The position numbers and the translations under genes were made by a program. Below, one piece after another: positions 10,166 to 20,100 of a stretch of DNA of 64,000 nt; position 1 is the first letter of the stretch; every line of letters begins with the position of its first letter. The stretch spans positions 248,001 through 312,000 of the forward strand of contig JAPJBO010000066.1 in NCBI GenBank assembly GCA_030068145.1, read 5' to 3'. A model generated the notes under the pieces. The model had not been told where the DNA came from. It did not search any database and saw nothing but the letters and a program-made list of their open reading frames with translations. The DNA is from Diplonema papillatum. Taxonomy: Eukaryota; Euglenozoa; Diplonemea; Diplonemida; Diplonemidae.

Positions 10166-10866
10166 GTAGACCTGCTTTCACGTGGTGCGAGAGGCGTCCA
10201 CGACTCCTTCAGTTTCAAGTAACCGCCGATGCTCCAGCAGGTTGCGAGTAGGGGTCCGTATTCAACTGGGGGTGGTGCCTCGAACAGCACCTCGTGATCC
10301 CTCCATTGTCAGCTTCACACTCGCCGCAACGCTCTAGTCTGTGGGCAGTGCAGAACTGCATCCGTGGCCTCAGGCCATCTCCTTTGCGATGGTGTTGTTT
10401 GAGTGTGTGTGGGTGACGTCTGAAGCGAAGTATAGCCCACTTTCACCTGTCGGCTTTGAGTTTCCGACACGCTGCTTTTGGGTTCTGTGACTCCTCTCCG
10501 ACGGGTGGGTGGGGCGGGATCCTTCGGGGGACGGATAGAGCGTGGGAGGCTGTCAGCTTCTCCATCCGGCACTCGGCTCGAGACTTCTGTTTGCATCTTG
10601 CGGTGTTAGCTGCACGGGGTTTTCGGCCCCGTGCAACAGCTGAGTGTCTTCACACAGGCGGCACATCTCGCCCAAGGATGTGGCAAGCTGTCTCTGTGCA
10701 ATGAGCATGGCCTGACTAGCTGTTCCAAACTCCTGGTGCATGCACCCGTCTTGGTCGGCAGTCGCCACCAGGGTCACAGGTTTGAGTCCTGTTCCGAGAC
10801 TCGCTCGCACAGGGAAGTGGCGCGAATCACGTGTCGCCACATTCTGCAATGCTGACGACTGCTACC

Positions 10867-10913
<47 letters not shown>

Positions 10914-11734
10914 TGGAATTCAATCACGGGTAACCCCTGAAGCGGAGTATAGCCCAAGTTGTCAGCATCCTCACGTCACAGCTGATGGTCCTGCCGGCTG
11001 CTCGTGGTGGCCACGCGCTGATCTAAACTGCAGCCTTGTTTGGTCAAGGCTCCCTGCTTCATCCTTGTGCTGCTGGTTGCAACGTGTGTGTGTGGGTGTT
11101 GGGATCCGTTCTGTTTCTTCGCTATTCCTGGGAGTCGGGGCCACTTAGGACGGAGGGGGGGGAGCTAAACTGGGAAAAAGGGGGGCCAATGGCAAACCTC
11201 AGGTATCCGTTGAGAGCTCGGAGCAGGAGTGTAGGACCTCTGCCCGATGAACGCATTTTCAAAGATTTGTGTCAGATCATTCCAATGAAGAAGCAAACAG
11301 CGACTATTTTCGACCATTTTTTTGGTCTCTCACCCGAACTTGACACCGCAAACTTTCCTAAATTAACTCCACCACGAACACAACACGAAATGTTGGGAAA
11401 ATGAGAAGGCGGCTGTTTGTAGCTCGTCACAGCCAGAACGCGTTTCAGGGGGGGGGGGGGGGGGGGAATGAGAGCTCGTCATTTGCACAACCACGTTGTT
11501 CCGCGCTGATGATGGTCCGCATTTTGCGTCCGTGGCTTAAAGGACCGAAACACGGCGCAGACGGGACCTGTGCGGTGCTTATCACATATCCATTCCAAGC
11601 ACGTTCTTGCAACACTCTCCCGAACCGCAGGGTGTTTCCCTGTGCCCAGCCGCGAAGACGGAGAAGTCTGGATGCTAGTCATCAAGCATAAAGCACGAGA
11701 GGCAAGATTCTGCCTGAACATCCCTCTCCCCCCA
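10166..11734. other. Intron 2 stretch with a (GT)n run and no recognised gene
   Basis: Holds a third GT run at 10869-10913. The flanks at 10200-10290 and 10910-11000 share short phrases. A minus-strand frame at 10553-10849 is helix-like (FGTASQAMLIAQRQLATSLG) but has no start, splice or codon-bias support. GTTCTGTTTCTTCGCTATTC at 11107 recurs at 24041 in intron 4. Confidence 0.4.
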
Positions 11735-11835
11735 TATACGGGGCCGATGCGGGCTACATGGCAACCCTGTATGCACGCGGGGGGCTCAGGGCCACATTCA
11801 TTGCGAATGTGTTCGTGGTGTCGGCCGCAGGAGTT
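11735..11835 (+). repeat. Dispersed repeat family J, copy 1
   Basis: About 100 bp with GGGCTACATGGCAACCCTG and GTGTTCGTGGTGTCGGCCGC. A diverged copy lies at 22645-22745, and a fragment occurs in reverse near 21560. It is followed by a 22-base T run. Confidence 0.7.
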
Positions 11836-12150
11836 TTTTTTTTTTTTTTTTTTTTGGCTAGCCAGACTAGGTACCAGGGAAAGCCTGCTACACGGGAGCC
11901 AAGCTTCACGTGTTCGGCGGTACTGCAGAGCCACGGGCCTACGGGTCAAGTGGCTACCGATTTCCCAAACTAAAGCATCAAGGCTTGGCGCACCTTGGGG
12001 CTTGGCGCTCGCGCTGAACACAAGCTCGTCGAGACGGTCAGCCGCAGGGCAGAGCGGACGGGGTTGTGGCACTGAGCTGCCTCCGACTCAAGCTTTGCAA
12101 GCTGTGGTTGACCGTCACGTTCCTGGACCAGGAGCGGCCTTTTTCTTTTT
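11836..12150 (+). repeat. Dispersed repeat family B, copy 1 (interrupted by the retroelement)
   Basis: T run, GGCTAGCC, then ACCAGGGAAAGCCTGCTACA ... TGGACCAGGAGCGGCC and a pyrimidine tract. A close copy lies at 57330-57600. Reverse-strand fragments are at 62707-62870 and 63186-63335. The left end of the VIPER-like element begins within its terminal pyrimidine tract. Confidence 0.85.
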
Positions 12151-12293
12151 CTTTTTTTGTATAAGCACCTGCTTTGTAGGAAATGCTTGAGGAGACTGCC
12201 AGTTGCGATAGATCAAAGGAGGTAAATGTGCTGTAGCCCACACGAAACACAGGTAACCCTGGGTTTAGTGGCGGGCGTAAGCGTCCAACAAAA

Positions 12294-13787
12294 GTGCCGA
12301 AGCAACTCGACAGGTCGGGCGCGGTGAGTTGGGTGAAGAGGGTGGTCGGGACTGATGTCCCGTCCCTTTTTTCCTTCACCGCGAACAACCGCCGTCTCTC
12401 GACGGTGTTGAAGGTCGCCCGCGAGGTCGAGGGCACCGCGGAAGCCGGGCTGAGGCGCCTCCTGGGCGCCTTGGGCTACACCGACGAGGAGGCCCCCCCG
12501 GAGGGCGTCGCCCAGTGGGTACTGGCGTGGCTCGCAGTCGCGTCGGCGCCTTCCGCCACCGAGGGCGAGTTCGCAGACCTGTTGCGCTCGTCCCCGAAGG
12601 CCGCGCCCCCGCCACAGACGCCGGGGCACATGCCGCTCCCCGCCACCCCCACCGACTCTACCGCGGCCCTATCTCCGCCGGCGGCGCGCCGCGTTTCGTT
12701 CGCTGAGAGCGACGACCCGGATGATGGCGACCTCAGGGACTGCGGCTCCACCGAGGGCAGCCGGGGCGGCGACTCAGACCGCATGGACCGCCTGCAGCGG
12801 CAGGTCGAGCGCCTCACCGAATTGGTGATGGCGGCTCTCCCGACGCGCGACTCGCCGCGGCCTGAGCCTGTCCCCGCGGCGACGACTCACCCCGCACGCG
12901 ACGCGCCTCCTGGTTGCCCCGCGCCTCCGCCGGTAGCGATGCCCGTTGGGTCCTTCCCCGCCGCCGCGGCCACGCCGCTGGACTCCTGTCCCTGCCCAGC
13001 GCCCCGTCAGGGGCCGCTCGCAGGCCAGCTCCCGCCACCTCCGCCTCTTATCGACGTCTCTCGGTTACCCCGGGCTGTCCTGCTGCCGGGCTCCTCCTGC
13101 GGCCTCTTGCGGGCCATCGAGGACGCCGCGCCGCCAGTGTACCGACACCATCCGTACGCTGAGCTCTACCAGCCCCGCGCCGAGCCCCCCCAGCCCTACG
13201 CTGGGTCTTCACAACCCCTTCCGGATTTTCCGGAGGGCCCGCCTTCGCTGGGGGAGGGCGGGTCGGTCCAAGGCTCCCCCACGCTCCTCTCCCCCGGGCC
13301 AGAGCTCCTCGACCCCCAGCTCTGGGTCGGCCTCAGCCCCATCGAGAAGTCGCTGGCCCTGGTGCACATCCGCGACTTTTTCGCCGACATCCTCGATGCC
13401 ATCCCGAGCGTCGCCAACGACGCCCAACATCTCACCAACCACGTCACCACCATCATGCGACTGATGGACGACACCACCGACCCAGACGCCCTCGTCCAGC
13501 TGGGAAGGGACACCATCCACCGGATGATGGTCCTGAAGACGGCTCTGAAAGCCGGGTGGTCTCTTGCAGGCAGCCTCCAGCACCGGCATCAGCACGAGGC
13601 CGGGTTTCCTCCGTTTCTACGGAGCGTCTTCCAGGCTCTACAGAAAGCCGAGGAGCAGCCCGCCTCGAAGCCGCCCAGGAAGCGCAGCCCGAGGCCCCGC
13701 ACCCGACACTCGGGCGAAGCTCTTCCCCCCGACGCTCCCCAGGCCCCTCAGCGGACGAACGCAACCAGGAGCAAGGCCAAGCAGTAG
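12294..13787 (+). CDS. Retroelement ORF1, gag-like
   Basis: About 497 codons, open from 12294; the true start is uncertain. A folded-looking N-terminal part precedes a long Pro/Ala-rich middle. Then comes a helical C-terminal region (IEKSLALVHIRDFFADILDA, NHVTTIMRLMDDTTDPDALV) and a basic tail. Such a layout is usual for gag-like proteins of DIRS-order elements; there is no direct motif. It overlaps the next frame by about 230 bp. Confidence 0.6.
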   Translation: MPKQLDRSGAVSWVKRVVGTDVPSLFSFTANNRRLSTVLKVAREVEGTAEAGLRRLLGALGYTDEEAPPEGVAQWVLAWLAVASAPSATEGEFADLLRSSPKAAPPPQTPGHMPLPATPTDSTAALSPPAARRVSFAESDDPDDGDLRDCGSTEGSRGGDSDRMDRLQRQVERLTELVMAALPTRDSPRPEPVPAATTHPARDAPPGCPAPPPVAMPVGSFPAAAATPLDSCPCPAPRQGPLAGQLPPPPPLIDVSRLPRAVLLPGSSCGLLRAIEDAAPPVYRHHPYAELYQPRAEPPQPYAGSSQPLPDFPEGPPSLGEGGSVQGSPTLLSPGPELLDPQLWVGLSPIEKSLALVHIRDFFADILDAIPSVANDAQHLTNHVTTIMRLMDDTTDPDALVQLGRDTIHRMMVLKTALKAGWSLAGSLQHRHQHEAGFPPFLRSVFQALQKAEEQPASKPPRKRSPRPRTRHSGEALPPDAPQAPQRTNATRSKAKQ

Positions 13788-14728
13788 ACGCCGTGAACCG
13801 CTTCCCTCCTCCGGTCTCGGGGCGATGCGGACGTCCCCTCCTCTCGGAGCCCCCTCTCTCACCCGGCGAACGGAACCGTCTTGTCCGGACTGCGAACGCG
13901 TACGTGGCGGATGCACTGGCGCTGTCCACACGACGCGGGATCCACTCCGTGTACCGGCGCTTTCTGGAGTTCCGACGTCACTGGGATGCAGAGGCAGATT
14001 CGCAGCTCGATGTCCCGACGGCGCTGGTCTTGTTCGTGACCCGTTTGCTCTCTCGTGGAGACATCTGCGCGGCCTCGGCAGTACAGTACGTCGTCAACGT
14101 ACAGTCGGCCGAGAAGCGGTTGGGGCGGCCTGTCGACAGCCAGCTCGTCAGGGACTTTGTCAGGTCTCTGAAACGGGCCGGCGCGATGAAGCCGTCGAAG
14201 CAGGCTGTACCGGTGACGAAGGACGAGCTGCATCTTGCCGTTGCCCTGGAAGCGGACCCCAGGGTGCGTGTTGCGCTGGCTTTGGCCTGGCAGGGTGCCG
14301 CCCGCGTGGACGACGTGCTGACGAGAAAGGCAGAGCACGTCACCGAAAGTGCTGGTTTCTGGGCGGTGAACTGGGTGGGCTCGAAGTCGGATCCTTTCCG
14401 TCTCGGCCAGGTGACAGGAGTGATTCTTCCTCCAGCCCAGGACCAGGAGCTCCGGACGCTGTTGTCGCAAACACCTCCGGGACGCCTCCTGTTCCCGGAC
14501 CTCCCTTTCCGACGAGTTGTGACCGCGCTGAAGCGCGCGAACATTTCACTCTCCGGCCATTCTCTCCGGCGGGGCGCCCTGTTTCATCTCCTGAGAAGCG
14601 GGATCGACCTGAAGGTGATCCAAAGTGTGTCGCGCCATACGACGCTGAGTGCGCTAATGCGATACCTTCCGGAGGCCGAGGTTCCGCTCGTCCGGAACAC
14701 CGCGAGGGCGTCGGCGTCCCTTCTCTAA
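13556..14728 (+). CDS. Retroelement tyrosine recombinase
   Basis: About 390 codons. The C-terminal half shows the tyrosine recombinase pattern: an early Arg in QGAARVDDVL, then GHSLRRG, then SRHTTLSALMRYL with the terminal Tyr. This enzyme replaces the DDE integrase of LTR elements in the DIRS order. It sits between the gag-like and RT frames, and its true start may lie downstream of 13556. Confidence 0.85.
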   Translation: MVSCRQPPAPASARGRVSSVSTERLPGSTESRGAARLEAAQEAQPEAPHPTLGRSSSPRRSPGPSADERNQEQGQAVDAVNRFPPPVSGRCGRPLLSEPPLSPGERNRLVRTANAYVADALALSTRRGIHSVYRRFLEFRRHWDAEADSQLDVPTALVLFVTRLLSRGDICAASAVQYVVNVQSAEKRLGRPVDSQLVRDFVRSLKRAGAMKPSKQAVPVTKDELHLAVALEADPRVRVALALAWQGAARVDDVLTRKAEHVTESAGFWAVNWVGSKSDPFRLGQVTGVILPPAQDQELRTLLSQTPPGRLLFPDLPFRRVVTALKRANISLSGHSLRRGALFHLLRSGIDLKVIQSVSRHTTLSALMRYLPEAEVPLVRNTARASASLL

Positions 14729-16527
14729 CCCTTCGTCTTGAACCCCCTTTCCCGTTTAAGCCGCCCAAGAAGTTCCCCGACCCGTTGGCTACGTTCTACC
14801 AGGGGCCGGGAGAGGGTCCCGAAGAAGACTTGCCCCCCTCGATGTTCACTCCCTTTGTTGGTGTTGCTTACGGGGGTGAACTCCTCATCAACAACCTCAC
14901 GGCCGTCCCTACGCAACGCAGAATCGGCGAGGCTCTCGCGCCCATCTCGTCATCGTTCATGAACCTTGAGAGGTTGACGGCGCTGGACAGCCGGGGGCTG
15001 CTGCGCGGTGTGCTGGACGTGGTCCGTTCGTGGGAATCCTTCCGGTCCGCCCTGCTCCCGGGGGCGGAGGAAGCGCTGATGGCATCGGCGATCACACGAA
15101 CGACGTCGAGGCGCATGCTACGCCACTTCCCGGATCTGGTGAGATATGGCGTGGCAGAGGTCGCATCGGGCGGGTTGAGGGTCGTCCTCCCCGCCTTCAC
15201 TGTCGACAAGAAGAGCGGTGGGCAGAGGTTCGTGTGTGACGGTCGCAAGCTCAACGCGATCATGGCGCGCCCGCCTCCAATGCTGCTCCCTTCGGTTCAC
15301 GAGGTGATCGACCGCGTGTTGGCCTCATCGGTGGTGTTTCTCGCGGACGCCCGGAGCTATTTTTATCAGTTCCGGCTCGACGCGGACATCCGACCGTATT
15401 TTGGCATGCACCTGGCAGGGCCGCGGGGCCGTTTTGTACAGGCACAACTCGCCGCAATGTGCATGGGGTGGAGCTGGGCTCCGGCGATAGCTCAGAGGGC
15501 CTCCCGGGTGCTCCTACCGGAGGCTGACGGTCTACCCTGGGTGGACAACTTTGTCGTCGTGGGAAGCTCGTTGCGGGAGGCAACTTCGCGGTTCGACTCT
15601 TTCGTGCAACGCTGCAGGGACGTTAACTGCGAGCTCAACGAAGACGACGAGCAGTTTGGAGCCCCCCTCAGGGAGTTCGACCTCCTAGGACTCCATTTCG
15701 AACTCTCCCGGTTCGACCGCCCCGCCCGGTATAGGATGGCAGAATCGTGGGTGTCGAAATTGCTTGGTTCCCCCGAGCTCGCCATGGTTCGGCTTGGAGG
15801 AGTATCCCCTCGCCAGTTCTACCGGGTGTTCGGATCTTTGGTCTGGTTCGCGTACACGACACGTTTCCGACTGGCCTACGCCCGATGTTCCTTGTCGTTC
15901 CTGCAGAGGCTGGCCTCGACTCTGGCATCGGATCCAGCTGCCTGGGATGTGACGAGGGCTGTGCCGCCCTCGACGGTGCGTGAGGTCGAGCATCTTGTTT
16001 CCCTTGTGGAAGAGAATCGCTGGGTCAGTCGGTCAGAATCCTTTCCCTCATCGGTCACTCTCTGGACAGACGCCTCGTCCAAATGGTGGGCTGCGGTCCT
16101 CGAAGGGGAATCTGAGCGCGTGTCACAGGGCCCCTTTGTGGAGTTGAGTCACACCCACATCTTTTTGAAGGAACTCTTTGCAGTCCTTCGGGGCATCGAG
16201 ATGACCGCCAGTTTCCATTCGAACGTCCGCGTAAGGCTCATGGTAGACAACCTCCCGGCGGTCCATTGTCTCAACAAGGGACACTCAAAGAATTTTGCGG
16301 CCAATGTCCTTTTGACGAGGATATTCGACGCCGCACGGGCTGCCGGCCTTGTCATCAGTGCCGAGTGGGTTCCGACCGATGCGCAAAGGGCCGACCCCTA
16401 CACCCGCGGGGTGCTGGCCCTGGTGAGCGACACGCCAGAGAGTGTCTGGTCGCCTCATGCAGAGGATCTTGCTCCGCCCTCAGATTTGGTGTGCCACTGC
16501 GTGGTCCCTGGGGGTCCTGATGCGTAA
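13564..16527 (+). CDS. Retroelement reverse transcriptase and RNase H
   Basis: An open frame of about 987 codons. The first about 390 overlap the recombinase frame and are probably not all translated. RT blocks are recognisable from about 15160 to 15700 (VCDGRKLNAIM, FLADARSYFYQFRLD, MCMGWSWAPAIAQRAS). RNase H-like blocks follow from about 16055 to 16440 (LWTDASSKWWAAVL, KELFAVLRGIEM, SAEWVPTDAQRADP). The frame runs into the first B unit at its end. How it is expressed relative to the overlapping frames is not visible. Confidence 0.85.
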   Translation: MQAASSTGISTRPGFLRFYGASSRLYRKPRSSPPRSRPGSAARGPAPDTRAKLFPPTLPRPLSGRTQPGARPSSRRREPLPSSGLGAMRTSPPLGAPSLTRRTEPSCPDCERVRGGCTGAVHTTRDPLRVPALSGVPTSLGCRGRFAARCPDGAGLVRDPFALSWRHLRGLGSTVRRQRTVGREAVGAACRQPARQGLCQVSETGRRDEAVEAGCTGDEGRAASCRCPGSGPQGACCAGFGLAGCRPRGRRADEKGRARHRKCWFLGGELGGLEVGSFPSRPGDRSDSSSSPGPGAPDAVVANTSGTPPVPGPPFPTSCDRAEAREHFTLRPFSPAGRPVSSPEKRDRPEGDPKCVAPYDAECANAIPSGGRGSARPEHREGVGVPSLTLRLEPPFPFKPPKKFPDPLATFYQGPGEGPEEDLPPSMFTPFVGVAYGGELLINNLTAVPTQRRIGEALAPISSSFMNLERLTALDSRGLLRGVLDVVRSWESFRSALLPGAEEALMASAITRTTSRRMLRHFPDLVRYGVAEVASGGLRVVLPAFTVDKKSGGQRFVCDGRKLNAIMARPPPMLLPSVHEVIDRVLASSVVFLADARSYFYQFRLDADIRPYFGMHLAGPRGRFVQAQLAAMCMGWSWAPAIAQRASRVLLPEADGLPWVDNFVVVGSSLREATSRFDSFVQRCRDVNCELNEDDEQFGAPLREFDLLGLHFELSRFDRPARYRMAESWVSKLLGSPELAMVRLGGVSPRQFYRVFGSLVWFAYTTRFRLAYARCSLSFLQRLASTLASDPAAWDVTRAVPPSTVREVEHLVSLVEENRWVSRSESFPSSVTLWTDASSKWWAAVLEGESERVSQGPFVELSHTHIFLKELFAVLRGIEMTASFHSNVRVRLMVDNLPAVHCLNKGHSKNFAANVLLTRIFDAARAAGLVISAEWVPTDAQRADPYTRGVLALVSDTPESVWSPHAEDLAPPSDLVCHCVVPGGPDA

Positions 16528-16837
16528 GCGTTCAACAAAAAAGACCCACTTTGTAGTTGTATTGTTTTCTCCCCCTCTAGCCTCCTTCGAAATGAGCACA
16601 AGGCAGTCCCTCGAGTATTTTTGTATAAGCACCTGCTTTGTAGGAAATGCTTGAGGAGACTGCCAGTTGCGATAGATCAAAGGAGGTAAATGTGCTGTAG
16701 CCCACACGAAACACAGGTAACCCTGGGTTTAGTGGCGGGCGTAAGCGTTCAACAAAAAAGACCCACTTTGTAGTTGTATTGTTTTCTCCCCCTCTAGCCT
16801 CCTTCGAAATGAGCACAAGGCAGTCCCTCGAGTATTT

Positions 16838-17248
16838 CTTCTTCTTCTTCTTGGCTAGCCAAAAAGTGCGCTCGGATTGGCGCCGCTCAAGCGGCCACCT
16901 TAAGTCACTCGTTTGTTAGTAACGATTGCTCCGTTCTTCTCGCTGACTTGTTCCCGGATTAGGATGACACATACTATTACTACTACTGGCTAGCCAAAGA
17001 GAGTAAAAGAGAGAAAGAGTACGTACAGTAGTGAGTAGAGAAGAGAACGAGTGTAAAGAAAGGAGGTAGCACAAACTACCAGACCAGCGGAGGCCACCGC
17101 AAAAAAATTCTTACCTTTTCCTTATCCCTCAAAACCAGCACCAATAACAACGACTCCCCATATGCGGGGGGGGGCTAGTCCCAGACCCCACTTTGAGGGC
17201 CGTACACTCCCCTTTTTACCTTTTTCTATTATTTCCAGACAACATCTT
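16838..17248. other. Intron 2, 3' part with a copied splice region
   Basis: CTT-rich tract, GGCTAGCC motifs at 16853 and 16988, and a purine-rich stretch. 17113-17165 repeats the DNA that precedes the exon 2 acceptor (CCTCAAAACCAGCA...ACGAC). A G run is at 17167-17175. No gene. Confidence 0.5.
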
Positions 17249-17335
17249 CTCCTCGAAGAAGACTTGATGCTAGCATCAACCATGCATGAGAGGCAGTGCT
17301 CTGCCTAGACATTAAACGAAGATTTCCCCCCGAAA
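17249..17335 (+). repeat. Direct repeat before the long exon of gene A (left)
   Basis: TCGAAGAAGACTTGATGCTAG followed by CATCAACCATGCA and GAGAGGCAGTG. The same about 85 bp recurs at 19864-19950 just after the exon, and in part at 42688-42745. The long exon is therefore bracketed by direct repeats. Confidence 0.85.
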
Positions 17336-17340
17336 CGCAG

Positions 17341-19823
17341 AATGTTTTCCCGTGCCCGGCCGCGAGGAAGCACTACGAAGCGCAGCTGACGCACGCCAAC
17401 CTGGTGCAGCTGTACAAGCAGGACCTCGTGGCCTGCCGGGGCGACGCGGACGCACGTCCGATGGCCAGCATCCGACAGTCGTTCGCCGGGTTTCCGCACC
17501 GGCCGGCCGCGTTCGCAGAGGCCTTGGAGCAGACGGACGAGTCGCTGCTGGGCCCGCCGACCGCCGACTGCGGGGCGGAGGAACACCTCCAGTGGGTCTC
17601 GGTGCCGGAGTGCCGCGAGACGCTGCGCCGCGAAGTGCGGCGGTGGCTCGAAAGCGAAGAGTACGGCTCGTGGCTGCCCTCGCGGAAGGCCGGGCTGTGG
17701 TCGTGCCTCCCGTTCGAGGCCAGCCGAGCGTCCATAGAGGCCCTCCTCGCGGTCAAGGACCCGCAGCCCCGCGCGGACATCCTGTGCCACTACTGGAAAT
17801 CCCTCGCGAACGACGAGTCGGGCTCGCCAACCGCCGTCGTCACCGCTCTCGGCGTCCTCAGCCGGCGGCTGGCCAACGAGGAAGTCCTGGTCCGGAGCTC
17901 TGTCTCCCTCGTCATCCTCGACCTCTCGCTATTCCAGCCCGCGAAATGGGCCGCGTTGGCCGACGCCGCCGTCGCCAAGCAACTCGACGAATTCTTCAGA
18001 GACTCCCTCAAGTGGTTGGAGGGCGCGTGGATCGAGGCGTGGGTGGCCTGGGGGTACTGGATTCGGGTGTATGCAGACGTGCACAGAGGCGTTCTGGGTG
18101 GAAACCCGGACGGGAGGCGTCGCCTCGAAGGGCTGGCGAAGGACGTGCACGCCGCCCACAGCTCGCATCCCGTCGGGAAGCAAATCCTGGGTAACCCGCC
18201 GCAGGGGTTGCAGGCCGGTTGCGGCGCGCTGGCGTTCGTCGAAGCACAAGGCCGCGTGGCGCCGGAGATAGTCACCGGGCTGCAGCCGTGCCTCGGGAAG
18301 GACACGGGCACGGCGCTGTCCACCCGCGAAGGCAACAACGTTTCGCGGCTCTGCAAGTGTTTCGAAGCGTACTCTTGGCCTGTTTTTTCGAGGTCCCCGG
18401 GAGCGCAGGCGCAGGCAGTCGCGCTGATCGACGCCGTCGCCCGCCCCTTGTCCGAGGTCGCCGCCCTCGCCGTCCTGCACTGCTTCTTCCACGAGGAGCC
18501 GAAAAAATCCGCGGCTTGGAAGCAGGTCCTGAAGACGGTCCATTTCACCACGGCGGTGAACTTGGCACCCGGGTTCTACAGCTTCGCGCCCTTCGCGGGG
18601 CTGCTCGAGGCGTGTCTTGACAAAGCGAAGACCCTCGGCGACGTCGCAGTGAGAGCGGCGGTCCGGTACGTGTCGTCGTGGACCCCGCGGAGGGATGGCG
18701 TGATGCTTTCGGCGGCGAAAGCGCTGAGGAAACGGGGCGTGTCGGCTGCGCTCGCGTACGAAGTCGCCGGGTGGCGCACCGCCGACCGGCCGCTGCTGCT
18801 GAAGTGCGGCGAGATCTTCTCGTGCTGCGACCCCGCGCCGCGCCCGGCGCTGTCCCAGCAGCAGCTGCAGCGGGTCGCTGCTCAAGCCGGCCGGGATCCC
18901 GTGTTCACCGCACTGTACGCGGCTGCCCTTCGACACGCCGGCGGTGCCGGCAAGCAGGGGTACCCACAGGTGCCAGCGTTGACCCCTGCAACCGACACGG
19001 CGCTAGCCGCGCTGTGGGAGCACCTGCGGGGAACGGACCCGAAGTTCTTCGCTGTGGTCGGCGGTGCGGCGCCGCTGCCGTTGTACCGCCGGAAGGCGGT
19101 GCTGTTCACCACCGCCGTGCAGCGCTGGGACCGCGTCCGCATGGCGCCGAGGCACCGGTTCCGCTTCGAGCGTGGCAGCCGCGAGTTAAGCAAGCGATCC
19201 CGCCTGACGGCCGAACGGCGGCAGGCGCACGCGCACTGCAACGGCGAGTGGCCGGCGGCCCTCGTCGGCGGCGCCCGCGGCTTCGAGCCGTGTGAATACC
19301 GCTCGATCGACGGCCTGCGACGGCTCGTCGAAGAAAAGTTCACGGCAGACACCGGCGACGAAGTCCTCCGGTGCCTCGGGCAGAAGCAGCGCGCGTTCAC
19401 CCACGTCAAATTGAGGGGCCTGGTCACCGCGGTGGCGGAGAGGCTGCTGAAACTCGACGACAGCCGGTTGCGCGACGTGCAGGCATTCGACTACGCCTAC
19501 GCTGGATCCGACTACGACTGCGTCAGCCGGCTCCTGCTGAGGTTGCTGCCCCTGGGGAACGAGAAGAGATTCGCGCTCCCGTCGTACATGCCGCCTTGGC
19601 GTGCGAACTCGAAGTGCGAGCAGCTGCTGAACAGCAGCGACGGGTACTGCCACTTCGCTTGGGCGGCCCGCGTGAAGTCGCACGTCCTGCGCTGCCGGCA
19701 GGACCTGTACGCGGCGTGCGTCGCCCGCTGCGGCTTCTGCACCGCCCACTCGCTCCAGGGATTGGTCGTCGAGCAAGGCATGAAGAAGGAGCGGTTTGCG
19801 GGGCAAACCCACGGCATCAACAG
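17341..19823 (+). CDS. Gene A long exon (827 codons)
   Basis: Reads without stops from NVFPCPAARKHYEAQLTH to THGIN, with strongly GC-ending codons. The acceptor is either CGAAACGCAG (17340, phase 0, joining exon 2) or GCCGCGAG (17366, phase 2, joining the possible mini-exon). The donor CAACAG|GTCCGC leaves phase 2, matched by the exon at 23128. The protein part is helical with many Trp, Arg and Ala residues (AIVRS-like blocks absent; AVALIDAVARPLSEVAALAV, VRAAVRYVSSWTPRRDGVML). A Cys-rich stretch lies near its end (HVLRCRQDLYAACVARCGFC), which might bind metal. No known domain is recognised. It is bracketed by an 85-bp direct repeat in the flanking introns. Confidence 0.88.
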
Positions 19824-19863
19824 GTCCGCCCTCCTCCCCCTTTCTCGCTTGTGATCAACATAT

Positions 19864-19950
19864 TCTTCGAAGAAGACTTGATGCTTGCATCAAACATGCA
19901 CGAGAGGCAGTGTCCTGCGTAAACATGAAACTGAGATTTTTTTCTCCCCG
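19864..19950 (+). repeat. Direct repeat after the long exon of gene A (right)
   Basis: TTCGAAGAAGACTTGATGCT ... CACGAGAGGCAGTG, matching 17249-17335 with a few substitutions. It lies about 40 bp inside intron 3. Confidence 0.85.
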
Positions 19951-20100
19951 TCCAGTCAGTTTTCAAATGGACCTGCCACAGCAGGTCAATGCATCTCTGC
20001 CTAAGACTAGCGCCTGGCCATGCGTGCAAATGAAAGTGCGGGTGATAAGCGAGTGAGAATCCTGTATGCCTACAGAGTAAGCCGGTCCATCCCCTCCTGA

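Larger units (their letters stand above)
12158..16837 (+). mobile_element. VIPER-like (DIRS-order) tyrosine-recombinase retroelement, looks whole
   Basis: About 4.7 kb. The left end is unit A (12158-12285). Three overlapping open frames follow, one in each of the three forward frames: gag-like, tyrosine recombinase, and RT-RNase H. The right end is B (16522-16620), A (16621-16745), B (16740-16837). This split direct-repeat layout and the order with recombinase before RT are, from memory, those of VIPER of trypanosomes, whose short partner SIRE equals the joined ends. The two A units and the two B units look identical by eye, so the insertion is recent. It lies within gene A intron 2, inserted in the pyrimidine tract of a family B repeat. 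All three frames are open. Confidence 0.88.

Noticed and set aside
10741-10820. tRNA-like T-loop phrase (GGTTTGAGTCC)
   Set aside because: No matching acceptor, D or anticodon stems can be drawn around it.
10553-10849. Helix-like minus-strand frame in intron 2
   Set aside because: It looks protein-like by eye but has no start or splice signals, no codon bias and lies antisense in an intron. Kept only as a remark.
17305-18936. Several long minus-strand frames over the long gene A exon
   Set aside because: GC-bias shadows of the + strand exon; no independent evidence.
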